Below, piece after piece: positions 15,785 through 23,897 of a stretch of 31,333 nucleotides of DNA (its first letter is position 1; the number at the start of each line of letters is the position of its first letter). The translations under genes were made by a program, and so were the position numbers. The DNA comes from CAYJDR01 sp964368965. Its GTDB lineage: Bacteria; Chrysiogenota; Deferribacteres; Deferribacterales; Mucispirillaceae. Under the pieces are notes generated by a model. It ran no database searches. It saw nothing but the letters and a program-made list of their open reading frames with translations, and was not told the DNA's origin. The stretch is from contig CAYJDR010000026.1 of the NCBI GenBank assembly GCA_964368965.1, positions 1 to 31,333 of the forward strand. Direction: 5' to 3'.

Positions 15785-15813
15785 AATATAATAATTTTTT
15801 TCGATCTTGTCAA
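15785..15813 (-). promoter_or_regulatory. promoter of tRNA-Gln
   Basis: On the minus strand a perfect TTGACA (15813-15808) is 17 bp from TATATT (15790-15785). The predicted start is about ten bases before the tRNA. It is the strongest promoter match in the window and may also feed proB by readthrough. Confidence 0.88.
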
Positions 15814-15872
15814 CACTTTTTTTCAATTTTTTTTAAAAAAAATAAAAACTACTCTCTAACCATTAAAAACAC

Positions 15873-15906
15873 TTGATTATTTATTTTATTTATACTAAAT
15901 TTGTAT
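15873..15906 (+). promoter_or_regulatory. candidate rrf2 promoter with overlapping inverted repeat
   Basis: TTGATT (15873-15878) is 17 bp from TAAATT (15896-15901). The inverted repeat ATAC-N7-GTAT (15892-15906) covers the -10, where a repressor such as the encoded Rrf2 protein could block its own gene. The arms are only four bases, so this is suggestive. Confidence 0.4.
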
Positions 15907-15931
15907 CAATAATAGAGAAGAGGATTTATAA

Positions 15932-16333
15932 ATGTTAAAAATTACTAGGGCATGCGACTATACTATTCGCGCCCTTATGCTTATGGCAAAAAAACCAGTT
16001 GGCACATCTTTTATGCGCTCAGACATCGCGAAAGATTGTGATATACCTGATAGCTTCTTAGGTAAAATACTGCAAAGTTTAGCAAAATCTGACATACTAA
16101 TATCAGAGCGCGGCAAAAAAGGTGGCTTCAAACTTGCAAAATCGCCTAGTGATGTCAACATGTATGATATATTAAATGCTGTCGACGGCCCGCTTAGTAT
16201 CAATAATTGTGTTATAGACTCAGACGCTTGCCACAACTCAGCAAACTGCCCTGCGCATGACATGTGGTGTGACATACAAAAAGATTTAGCACTCAAATTA
16301 CAATCATATACATTAGCTGACGTTGCAAAATAA
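15932..16333 (+). CDS. Rrf2-family transcription regulator with a four-cysteine cluster region
   Basis: The 133-residue protein has the Rrf2 winged helix (residues 1-80: ITRACDYTIRALMLMA at the start and RGKKGGFKLAKSP at the wing). After it come Cys93, Cys100, Cys106 and Cys113. The first three resemble the Fe-S ligand spacing of IscR and NsrR (C-x4 to 6-C-x5-C). Such proteins sense Fe-S status, nitric oxide or cysteine. An AGAGGA site precedes the ATG. The gene is followed 19 bases later by an ornithine-cyclodeaminase-family gene and is not near the Fe-S operon of this window, so the target set is open. The family is certain; the ligand is not. Confidence 0.92.
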   Translation: MLKITRACDYTIRALMLMAKKPVGTSFMRSDIAKDCDIPDSFLGKILQSLAKSDILISERGKKGGFKLAKSPSDVNMYDILNAVDGPLSINNCVIDSDACHNSANCPAHDMWCDIQKDLALKLQSYTLADVAK

Positions 16334-16352
16334 CAAAACTTAGGAGCTAACT

Positions 16353-17309
16353 ATGGCTTTATATATTAATGAAGAAGTAGTTACACAAGCACTTACAATA
16401 AATGATGCAGTCGCTCTCACAGAGCAAGCGTTTCTTGACTATGGCAACGGTAAAGCGTTTAACATAGCTAGGGAACGCATGCGCCATAAAAAAGGTGCGC
16501 TCCATTTGTTACCAGCAGCTATACCATATAAAAATATTATGGGGTATAAAGCATACACAACATCTAAATACGGTGCAGAGTTTAAGTTCTTTCTGCATGC
16601 GGCTGATACTGGTGAGATGTTGGCCGTTATAGATGCGTCCGAAATTGGCAGGCTAAGGACAGGCGCAGCAAGTGCTATTGCTACCAAATACTTAGCGCCA
16701 AAAAATGCAGACACAATGTTTATGTTTGGCACAGGCTACCAAGCAGAAGCACAACTTCAAGCAATAGATATCACAAATAAGCTAGATAAAATCTACATTC
16801 ACTCACGCAGGCATGAAAATGCAATCACCTTTGTTGAAAAAATGAATGCATACACTAATGCAGAACTAATCGCATGTGAAGATATGGCAGCCGATTTACC
16901 AAAAGCGCAAATTATCACTACTATCACAAGCTCAAACACACCGCTTTTTACACTTAACGAGCTAACACAGACGGATGTGCACATCAACTCTGCTGGGGGC
17001 AACTCACTAATACGTGCAGAAATACATGAAAAAGTTATCGAAAAAGCAGACTACATTATAGTGGATAACAAAGATGTAGCATTCAAAGAAGCTGGCGACT
17101 TATTACCACTGCTCGAAAAAGGACGCCTACACACAAACTCTATAATTGAACTCTCTGACATAGTCGCAGGGTTCAGGAATATCCAAAACGACAAACCAAA
17201 AATATCAATTTTTGAATCGCAAGGCATGGGACTCCTTGACTTATACTGCGCTGAGTTTATATATTCACATACAGTTAAGTACGACTTAGGCATCGCTCTA
17301 CCCTTTTAA
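16353..17309 (+). CDS. ornithine cyclodeaminase/mu-crystallin family protein
   Basis: This 318-residue protein has the family fold. The N-terminal half contains GYKAYT (the substrate-lysine region) and GRLRTGAASAIATKYLA (about 98-114). The Rossmann motif FGTGYQAEAQL starts near residue 124, and INSAGGNS lies in the second half. Members include ornithine cyclodeaminase (ornithine to proline plus ammonia), alanine dehydrogenase of archaeal type and pyrroline-2-carboxylate reductase; sequence alone does not decide. Nearby proBA already gives proline from glutamate. It starts behind AGGAGC, 19 bases after rrf2, and is probably co-transcribed and under that regulator. Confidence 0.88.
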   Translation: MALYINEEVVTQALTINDAVALTEQAFLDYGNGKAFNIARERMRHKKGALHLLPAAIPYKNIMGYKAYTTSKYGAEFKFFLHAADTGEMLAVIDASEIGRLRTGAASAIATKYLAPKNADTMFMFGTGYQAEAQLQAIDITNKLDKIYIHSRRHENAITFVEKMNAYTNAELIACEDMAADLPKAQIITTITSSNTPLFTLNELTQTDVHINSAGGNSLIRAEIHEKVIEKADYIIVDNKDVAFKEAGDLLPLLEKGRLHTNSIIELSDIVAGFRNIQNDKPKISIFESQGMGLLDLYCAEFIYSHTVKYDLGIALPF

Positions 17310-17363
17310 AACCTTTTAAATAGGTTACTTCAGCATTTTTTACGAAAAATCAACGTTGTAAAC

Positions 17364-17378
17364 CCTTAATATATAAGG
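17364..17378. repeat. short perfect inverted repeat upstream of nrdJ
   Basis: CCTTA-ATATA-TAAGG is a 15-base palindrome 57 bases upstream of the nrdJ -35. It could be a binding site, but it does not match the NrdR-box pattern and no T run follows on the plus strand, so it is not an obvious terminator. Confidence 0.35.
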
Positions 17379-17434
17379 CAAAAAAAAATTATATATTACT
17401 AACAACCATTTACAGCATTACACCAAATTTCCTC

Positions 17435-17462
17435 TTGATTGCTTTGAAAAAGTTGGTATGAT
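17435..17462 (+). promoter_or_regulatory. nrdJ promoter
   Basis: TTGATT (17435-17440) is 16 bp from TATGAT (17457-17462). The same two hexamers occur upstream of the TAXI gene. The leader to the ATG would be about 25 bases, too short for a cobalamin riboswitch. Confidence 0.65.
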
Positions 17463-17494
17463 ATCAGACTAGTTTAATAAATATTGGAGCAATC

Positions 17495-19813
17495 ATGTCG
17501 ACGACAAAAAATAACAAGACCTACTTTAACCAAGAGCTAATGCTTAGCCCTAACTCTGTCACTGTATTAAAGAAACGATACTTACAAAAGGACGAGTCTG
17601 GTAACAGTGAATCTGCGAAAGATTTATTTGTACGTGTTGCAAAAAACATTGCAGAAGCAGAGAAAAAGTTTAACCCTAAGGCTAATGTCGATGAAGTTGC
17701 CGATATGTTTTACTCTGAGATGGCAGTTCTAAACTTCTTGCCTAACTCACCTACACTTATGAACGCTGGCAGATCTTTGCAGCAGCTTTCTGCGTGTTTC
17801 GTTCTTCCTGTGGAAGATTCACTTGAAGGTATATTTGAAGCAGTTAAAAACACTGCATTAATACATAAATCTGGTGGTGGTACTGGTTTTTCATTCACTA
17901 GGCTACGCCCGAAAGATGACACTGTTAAAACTACTAAAGGTGTTTCATCTGGCCCTGTTTCATTTATGGCTGTTTTTGACGCTGCTACTGAAACTATCAA
18001 ACAAGGTGGCATGCGCCGTGGTGCTAACATGGGTATCCTACGTGTTGACCATCCAGATATCATGGACTTCATCTACGCTAAACAAGATAAAACTAAGCTA
18101 ACTAACTTCAACTTATCTGTTGGTATTACTGAAGACTTCATGATTAGCGTTAAAAACAACACTGATTACAACCTATACAACCCAAAAACAAGGGAAAAAG
18201 TGGGCAGCCTAAACGCTAAACACGTTTTCAATGAAATGGTTAGATTAGCTTGGGAAGGTGGCGACCCTGGTATCGTTTTCCTTGACAGAATCAACAACGC
18301 AAACCCTACACCTAAAGAAGGCGAAATGGAAAGCACAAACCCTTGTGGCGAGCAACCATTACTACCTTATGAGTCGTGCAACCTTGGCTCTATCAACCTT
18401 GCAAACTTCGTGAAAGATGGCAATGTTAATTGGGATAAATTAAAGTACACAGTACACACAGCTGTTAGATTTTTAGATAACGTTATTGAAATGAATAACT
18501 ACCCTATCCCTGAAATCGACGCTATGACTAAGAAAAATAGAAAAATTGGCTTAGGTATCATGGGTTGGGCTGATATGCTTATCATGCTTAACATTGAGTA
18601 TAACTCTAACGCTGGTATCAACCTTGCTGAAAAAGTTATGCAATTCATCCGTGATGAAGGCCGTAACGCTTCTGTTGAGCTTGCAAAAGTTCGTGGCAGC
18701 TTCCCTAACTTTGCAGATAGTATCTACCCTGCTATGGGCTTTGAGGCTATGCGTAACGCCACTATCACTACTATTGCGCCGACTGGTACAATCTCTATCA
18801 TCGCAAACGCATCTAGTGGTATCGAGCCATACTTCGCACTTGCGTATTACAGATTTGTTATGGATAACAACAAACTACCTGAAGTTAACCCATACTTCTT
18901 AAAAGTTGCGCAAGAGCAAGGTTTCTACTCAGAAAAACTTATGGAAGAAGTTGCTGATTGCGGTAACGTTCATGGTATGGACGCTGTTCCACAAAAATGG
19001 CAAGATCTATTCGTTACATCACACGAAATTTCGCCAGAATGGCACGTTAAAATGCAAGCAGCGTTCCAGAAATATACTGATAACGCAGTTAGTAAAACAG
19101 TTAACTTTGAAAACTCTGCAACGATACAAGATGTTGAAGATGCATACATGCTTGCATATGACACATTCTGCAAAGGTACAACAATCTACCGTGATGGTAG
19201 CCGTGATGGACAAGTTCTAAACATTGGCTCAGCTGATGAAGAAAAATCGACTGAACCAGAAATAAGAATCGTTCAAGTAGCTGCAACACCTAGGGAACGC
19301 CCTGCTGTTTTAATCGGTAAAACTATCGAAGTTACTACTGGTTGTGGCAAAATGTATGTTACAATCAACCAAGATACAGATGGCAAACTATTTGAAGTGT
19401 TCACAAGCATTGGTAAAGCTGGTGGTTGTGCACAAAGCCAATCAGAAGCTATAGGCAGGCTTATTTCTACAAGCTTACGTGCTAATGTTGAACCTGATGT
19501 TATCGTTAAGCAATTAAAAGGTATCTCTTGCCACATGAGATATGGTTTCGGTCAAAATGTTGTTCTTTCATGTGCTGATGCTGTTGGCAAAGCTATCGAA
19601 TCTGCATTGAAGAACCCACTTGAAGTTGCTGTTGCTCACCAAGAGTCTGTAACTGTTGCATCTATCCTTGAAGAGATGGACGGTGGCGCTAAAAAATCTA
19701 CTAGCTCTAAACGCTCTGTTTCAAACGGTGCTTGCCCTGAATGTGGCGGCCCTGTTGAATATGTTGAAGGCTGTAATGTTTGCCACTCTTGCGGTTACTC
19801 ACACTGTAGCTAA
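17495..19813 (+). CDS. nrdJ: adenosylcobalamin-dependent (class II) ribonucleotide reductase
   Basis: This 772-residue enzyme reduces ribonucleotides to deoxyribonucleotides using adenosylcobalamin, without oxygen. Typical motifs include SACFVLPV, HKSGGGTGFSFTRLRP, the thiyl-cysteine region NPCGEQPLLPYESCNLGSIN, and PTGTISIIANASSGIEP. The C-terminal TSCPECGG-like cysteine cluster reads CPECGGPVEYVEGCNVCHSC and ends YSHCS; this tail matches the Cys-rich C terminus of NrdJ enzymes. A GGAG site precedes the ATG. It is a single-gene transcript with its own promoter and terminator. It implies B12 synthesis or uptake elsewhere. Confidence 0.97.
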   Translation: MSTTKNNKTYFNQELMLSPNSVTVLKKRYLQKDESGNSESAKDLFVRVAKNIAEAEKKFNPKANVDEVADMFYSEMAVLNFLPNSPTLMNAGRSLQQLSACFVLPVEDSLEGIFEAVKNTALIHKSGGGTGFSFTRLRPKDDTVKTTKGVSSGPVSFMAVFDAATETIKQGGMRRGANMGILRVDHPDIMDFIYAKQDKTKLTNFNLSVGITEDFMISVKNNTDYNLYNPKTREKVGSLNAKHVFNEMVRLAWEGGDPGIVFLDRINNANPTPKEGEMESTNPCGEQPLLPYESCNLGSINLANFVKDGNVNWDKLKYTVHTAVRFLDNVIEMNNYPIPEIDAMTKKNRKIGLGIMGWADMLIMLNIEYNSNAGINLAEKVMQFIRDEGRNASVELAKVRGSFPNFADSIYPAMGFEAMRNATITTIAPTGTISIIANASSGIEPYFALAYYRFVMDNNKLPEVNPYFLKVAQEQGFYSEKLMEEVADCGNVHGMDAVPQKWQDLFVTSHEISPEWHVKMQAAFQKYTDNAVSKTVNFENSATIQDVEDAYMLAYDTFCKGTTIYRDGSRDGQVLNIGSADEEKSTEPEIRIVQVAATPRERPAVLIGKTIEVTTGCGKMYVTINQDTDGKLFEVFTSIGKAGGCAQSQSEAIGRLISTSLRANVEPDVIVKQLKGISCHMRYGFGQNVVLSCADAVGKAIESALKNPLEVAVAHQESVTVASILEEMDGGAKKSTSSKRSVSNGACPECGGPVEYVEGCNVCHSCGYSHCS

Positions 19814-19839
19814 TCAACACTAAAGATTAAATTAATACC

Positions 19840-19871
19840 CCCGATGGCTTTAAAGCTGTCGGGTTTTTTTA
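19840..19871 (+). terminator. Rho-independent terminator of nrdJ
   Basis: CCCGATGGCT-TTAA-AGCTGTCGGG forms a ten-pair stem (two G-T pairs) followed by T7. Confidence 0.93.
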
Positions 19872-19880
19872 TATCCGTAC

Positions 19881-19915
19881 AAAAAAAAGCCTTGCTAACT
19901 AACTGTCAGCAAGGC
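19881..19915 (-). terminator. Rho-independent terminator of the hybrid histidine kinase
   Basis: On the minus strand GCCTTGCTGAC-AGTTA-GTTAGCAAGGC forms an 11-pair stem followed by T8. Together with the nrdJ terminator it separates two convergent genes. Confidence 0.93.
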
Positions 19916-19940
19916 GATATATTATTTATCATGTTTAATT

Positions 19941-22418
19941 TTATGCTTTCTTTAGGTACTTCGCTAGCACTTCATGTAATTTAGCATCTATTATTGGTTT
20001 TGTGAGTATGCTCGCCATACCAGCCTCAATAACAGCAAGTGCGTCTTCCTTCATAGCGTTAGCAGTCAAGGCGACAATAGGCAGTTTATTTAGTGAAGTT
20101 GTTTGCTCTTCCCTGCGTATCGCTTTAGTGGCAGCTATGCCGTCCATAACTGGCATGTTGATATCCATAAGCACTAAATTATACTTACTGTGGTTTTCTC
20201 TCACTTTTTCAAGCGCAAGTTCGCCATTCTCAACAACTTCACAAGTTATGCCGTACTTATTCAACATAATAGTGATAAGTTTTGCGTTGATCTCATTATC
20301 CTCAGCGATTAAAACGACACCATCATAAAAAGGTATATCACTAGTAGCTTCAGCTGCTTTTGTAAAGTTTGCCCCCTGCAATGCCCTACATATAGTATTA
20401 TATAGCGTAGCGCTTGAGAGTGGGTATGCACTCATCACTGCACCAAGTTCATCAAGCTCTTTTAAAATATCAGGCGATGCACTATATGACGATAAAATTA
20501 GCTTAATATCTGGGTTTGCCTCTTTAACTTTCTTTAATATCTCTAACTTTTCATGATTAATAAATAAATCAACTAGTTGAAATACATCAAAACTAGGTGC
20601 AGCAGCAAGCATATCATCAGCACTTGTAAAGCATTTACATTTCACATTGATAGCGCGCAATGTTTCGCACATTTCATCAAGGAAGTCATTTGCTTCGTTC
20701 AAATATCCAACTGTAACGCTTTCTTGGTCATATACATACCTTGCTACATCTTCAGTATATTCAAAATCTAGCACAAAATGAAACTTAGTGCCCACGTTAA
20801 CCAAGCTGTCGACTTCAAGGCTGCCACCCATTAAATCAACGAGTCTGTGAGCGATTGATAACCCAAGCCCAGAGCCGCCAAACTTTCTACTAACAGAGGA
20901 ATCTGCCTGAGTGAATGGCTTGAATATGTTTGCGAGGTAGTCTTTCGCCATACCTATACCACTATCCTCAACAGAGAACGCTACCTTCACAGTTTTTTCA
21001 TACTTCGAGATAACACGAGCTTTGAAGTATATCGTGCCGCCCTCACCTGTAAACTTGACTGCATTATTTAATAAGTTTGTAAGCACTTGCCTAACGCGTA
21101 GTTGGTCATATTTTACGAACTTTGGAATTATTGCGTCGATATATGTATATAGTTTTATGTGTTTTTCTTGCGAAGATGCTACATAAAGTTTTGCAATGCC
21201 TTCTAGTTCTGAGGCTAGGTCAGTTTCTTTATATTCGATAGACATTTTATCGCTTTCGATTTTAGCAAAATCTAACACTGAGTTAATGATATCAATCAAA
21301 CTTTCAGCACTTGAGTTGATTATTTTTAGATAGTCCGCACCGACTTCGTCTTTCACATAATCTTTAAGCAACGTGATAAAACCAAGCATACCGTTTAGTG
21401 GTGTCCTGATTTCGTGGCTCATTGCTGCTAAGAACGCGCCTTTTGCTTCGTTTGCAACCTCTGCAACTGCAAGTGCTTTACGCAACTCTTCATCACGCGT
21501 TTTTTGTGCAGTAATTTCTTGGAAAATACCAGCGATATGTAGTGTGCCTTCAACAGGGTGCTTAACAAGTTTACCACGCACACTAATTGTACGCATGATG
21601 CCTGCCACATCTCTGCTAAACTCAAGTGTGATTATCTCGCCAGAGCTATCAATACAACGTTTAAAGAATTTATTTACTTCATATAAGTTATAGTAGCTAA
21701 CTTCACCCATAAACTCTTCAAATGTGATAACCTCGCCTACTGGTTTACGAGCAAGGTATATGTTAGCCATTGGTGATAGGTACATAGCATTTTTATTGAT
21801 ATCTAAATCCCAAACGCCGATACCGCTACCCTCAACAGCAGATAATGCCCTATACATTGCGGCTTCGCCTTCTATAAGTTTGTCATTATTAATAATAAAA
21901 ACATTAGCTATAAGCGACATCAAAACATGTGCTTGCTGCTGTATCTCAATTGATGCTTCTGCCTCAAGGTTGTAATCAGTGTTGATAATGAACACACCCC
22001 ATAACACGTTATTACAAAGCACAGGGTGGATATAAACATATTCGCTTGAAATATCAGGTAAGCGACTTCTCATTGATTCTGCAACGTCAGACAATTTAAT
22101 GCAGATTGGTTTATTTTGCCTTAGTAGCGCCCAATCATACGTAGGAGGAATGACTTTTTTAATATCAGATGTAACAAAAGCAAGGTATGAGTTATCAACC
22201 TCACCTTCTGGCGCCCAAGAATGCCAGCGCTTAAAAACTTGCTCCGTTTCCATATATTGTGATACAATTTTAAAAAACATTGCACATGAAAATGAGACTT
22301 CCTCATTGAGGATACCTAGCATTTCATCAATCTGTTCTGTACGGCTACCAGTGTGCGTAGACATGATTGATGTAAGTTTTGCGATTGTTTCAGTAAAATT
22401 TGGTCGAATTTCATTCAT
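19941..22418 (-). CDS. soluble hybrid sensor histidine kinase (GAF-PAS-HisKA-HATPase-REC-REC)
   Basis: The 825-residue protein has no membrane span or signal peptide, so it senses inside the cell. An N-terminal GAF-like region (about 15-180) and a PAS region (about 190-310) precede the kinase core, with phospho-His335 in MSHEIRTPLNG, the N box NLLNNAVKFT, and G boxes DSGIGM and GGSGLGLSIA. A first receiver domain (about 565-680) is degenerate: its acidic pocket reads VGYLNEAN. The second receiver (about 700-822) is intact, with AEDNEIN, Asp752 in LMDINMPVMDG and the distal TKPI lysine. No HPt domain and no output regulator are encoded nearby, so phosphotransfer goes to a remote protein. The signal is unknown. 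Confidence 0.93.
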   Translation of the reverse strand: MNEIRPNFTETIAKLTSIMSTHTGSRTEQIDEMLGILNEEVSFSCAMFFKIVSQYMETEQVFKRWHSWAPEGEVDNSYLAFVTSDIKKVIPPTYDWALLRQNKPICIKLSDVAESMRSRLPDISSEYVYIHPVLCNNVLWGVFIINTDYNLEAEASIEIQQQAHVLMSLIANVFIINNDKLIEGEAAMYRALSAVEGSGIGVWDLDINKNAMYLSPMANIYLARKPVGEVITFEEFMGEVSYYNLYEVNKFFKRCIDSSGEIITLEFSRDVAGIMRTISVRGKLVKHPVEGTLHIAGIFQEITAQKTRDEELRKALAVAEVANEAKGAFLAAMSHEIRTPLNGMLGFITLLKDYVKDEVGADYLKIINSSAESLIDIINSVLDFAKIESDKMSIEYKETDLASELEGIAKLYVASSQEKHIKLYTYIDAIIPKFVKYDQLRVRQVLTNLLNNAVKFTGEGGTIYFKARVISKYEKTVKVAFSVEDSGIGMAKDYLANIFKPFTQADSSVSRKFGGSGLGLSIAHRLVDLMGGSLEVDSLVNVGTKFHFVLDFEYTEDVARYVYDQESVTVGYLNEANDFLDEMCETLRAINVKCKCFTSADDMLAAAPSFDVFQLVDLFINHEKLEILKKVKEANPDIKLILSSYSASPDILKELDELGAVMSAYPLSSATLYNTICRALQGANFTKAAEATSDIPFYDGVVLIAEDNEINAKLITIMLNKYGITCEVVENGELALEKVRENHSKYNLVLMDINMPVMDGIAATKAIRREEQTTSLNKLPIVALTANAMKEDALAVIEAGMASILTKPIIDAKLHEVLAKYLKKA

Positions 22419-22457
22419 ATAATATTTACCTGATATTAATATTCAAATTATTTTAAC

Positions 22458-22486
22458 ATACTAACTAAGTAGTCATTTGCTGTCAA
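22458..22486 (-). promoter_or_regulatory. promoter of the hybrid histidine kinase
   Basis: On the minus strand a perfect TTGACA (22486-22481) is 17 bp from TAGTAT (22463-22458), about 40 bases before the ATG. Confidence 0.65.
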
Positions 22487-22537
22487 TATACCACATATAT
22501 CTCATTGTTTCAATAGTTTTCACACAACAATAAAGTA

Positions 22538-22566
22538 TTTACATTTATAGATAATGGGTGTATTGT
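22538..22566 (+). promoter_or_regulatory. candidate torD-family gene promoter
   Basis: TTTACA (22538-22543) is 17 bp from TATTGT (22561-22566), just ahead of the AGGAGGAG ribosome site of the next gene. The leader would be about 15 bases. Confidence 0.45.
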
Positions 22567-22588
22567 ATAAAATTATTAGGAGGAGAAC

Positions 22589-23284
22589 ATGAATATTGAC
22601 AAAGAGTTCCTTAGTGACTTGGAAGGCGCATCAAAGCTAAAACACGCTACATATAACTATCTATACAGGGTATTTGCTGGCGTGCCAGAAGAAGATTTTT
22701 TGGGTGTTACAAAGCCTTTCACTATGCTTATTGATGAGCTTGCACAGTTCCTAGAGTCTGAAAACTTAAAAAAAGCTGTAGCAACATTTACAGAGTATGA
22801 AAAACTTGAAACTGCTGCAACAGATAAAGAAAAATTTCTCGAAAATTTAAACGTTGAATACACTGGGCTGTTCCTATTAGGCGGAACAAGCACGCCTACA
22901 TCAGCTTCTGTCTATCTATCACCTGAGCGACTCATTAAAAGAGAACCTTGGGAGCGCATGGTTGAAATATACAGACGCAGAGAGTTCAAAATGCCTGAAA
23001 ACTTCAAAGAGCCTGAGGACCACATTGCTATGCAACTGCTATACCTACAAAAGCTTAATGAAGTTATAATCACTGTTATAAATGAAGAAAAATACGAGTA
23101 TATTGAAGATATCTTGAAAGAGCAACAAGAGTTCGTAAACAAAGAACTTCTTTCTTGGGTGCCTCAATTCGCAAAAGCGATAACATCAAGAGCAAGCGAA
23201 AAAGATAGCCTCTATTATGCAAGTGCTATCACGCTTGAAGAGTTCCTAAAATACGATTCAGAAATGATTGCTGAATTCTTATAA
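22589..23284 (+). CDS. TorD/DmsD-family molybdoenzyme chaperone
   Basis: This 231-residue, mostly helical protein has the TorD-family pattern: EYTGLFLLG near residue 90, then a Pro/Ser-rich loop with SVYLSPE, EPEDHIAMQLLYL (the conserved D-H-I with E-P) and ELLSWVPQFA near 190. TorD-type chaperones bind the twin-arginine signal of molybdopterin oxidoreductases and hold the apo-enzyme until the cofactor is in. An AGGAGGAG site precedes the ATG. No molybdoenzyme, Fe-S subunit or membrane anchor is adjacent, so the client must be encoded elsewhere. The family is well supported; the client cannot be named. Confidence 0.85.
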   Translation: MNIDKEFLSDLEGASKLKHATYNYLYRVFAGVPEEDFLGVTKPFTMLIDELAQFLESENLKKAVATFTEYEKLETAATDKEKFLENLNVEYTGLFLLGGTSTPTSASVYLSPERLIKREPWERMVEIYRRREFKMPENFKEPEDHIAMQLLYLQKLNEVIITVINEEKYEYIEDILKEQQEFVNKELLSWVPQFAKAITSRASEKDSLYYASAITLEEFLKYDSEMIAEFL

Positions 23285-23292
23285 AATTTTTG

Positions 23293-23322
23293 AAGCCTAG
23301 TTCGTTTATAGCGTTCTAGGCT
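23293..23322. terminator. possible shared terminator between torD and the aldolase gene
   Basis: The perfect eight-base arms AAGCCTAG and CTAGGCTT are 14 bases apart. The stem overlaps the last codons of the minus-strand aldolase gene. Flanking T runs are weak on both strands, so termination is plausible but not strong. Confidence 0.4.
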
Positions 23323-23890
23323 TTCCTATTTGCTCTGCGGTGACAACTACTTTGCAGTAAAATTCTAATTGTTCCATCAAATTGTACGCCCAATCTAAAC
23401 TATCTGCCCATGTCACAGCGCCATGGTTTGAAAGCAACACACCATTATGCTCAGCTATGTATGGCTTGATAGATGCTGGCAACCCTTCTGTGCCAGGCTC
23501 TGCATAAGGTGCAACGCGTATCACCCCTAGCGTTTTGACGGCCTCTGGCATATATTTCATGTCGATATCTCGCCCAACAATCGAAAAAGCAGAAGCTGTT
23601 ATCGGATGGGCGTGCACAACTGCCTTCACATCTGCCCTGTTTTTATAAACCTCTAAGTGCAATTTATATTCGCTAGATGGCTTTGAACTGCCACGCACAA
23701 CATTACCGTTAAAATCTATCACAACCATATTTTCAGGTTGCATGTCCCCTTTCCTTGTGAGTGTTGGCGTTATCATTATTTCATTATCGTTTAGCTTTAC
23801 GGATATGTTGCCATCGTGCGATGCTACAAGTTCACGGTTATACATCAACTTACCTATTTCACATATTTGCTTTGCGATATCTAAACTCAT
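23306..23890 (-). CDS. class II (FucA-like) aldolase, probably of a methylthioribose/deoxyribose salvage route
   Basis: The 194-residue protein belongs to the class II aldolase/adducin family. It has SHDGNISVK, MITPTLTRKG, the catalytic Glu in KPSSEYKLH, the zinc-site HAHP, and SNHGAV with the third His. It resembles fuculose-1-phosphate aldolases. The gene begins seven bases after mtnA, and its ribosome site overlaps the mtnA stop. MtnA product is 5-methylthioribulose-1-phosphate or, from 5'-deoxyadenosine, 5-deoxyribulose-1-phosphate. Aldolases beside mtnA are known to split these to dihydroxyacetone phosphate plus an aldehyde (the DHAP shunt). The alternative is an MtnB-type dehydratase of the classical methionine salvage pathway, but the residues look more aldolase-like. 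Confidence 0.75.
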   Translation of the reverse strand: MSLDIAKQICEIGKLMYNRELVASHDGNISVKLNDNEIMITPTLTRKGDMQPENMVVIDFNGNVVRGSSKPSSEYKLHLEVYKNRADVKAVVHAHPITASAFSIVGRDIDMKYMPEAVKTLGVIRVAPYAEPGTEGLPASIKPYIAEHNGVLLSNHGAVTWADSLDWAYNLMEQLEFYCKVVVTAEQIGKPRTL

Positions 23891-23897
23891 AAATATA

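Noticed and set aside
17310..17494. Possible cobalamin riboswitch before the B12-dependent nrdJ
   Set aside because: The predicted transcript leader is only about 25 bases, and no B12-box-like sequence is seen in the 185-base gap.
18594..19220. Open frames of about 100 codons inside nrdJ in another plus-strand frame
   Set aside because: They lie fully within nrdJ, have Leu/Ser-rich composition typical of out-of-frame reading, and no ribosome sites.
22420..22450. FNR-type site (TTGA with TCA half-sites) before the histidine kinase
   Set aside because: The half-site spacing is wrong for the FNR consensus and the second half is incomplete.
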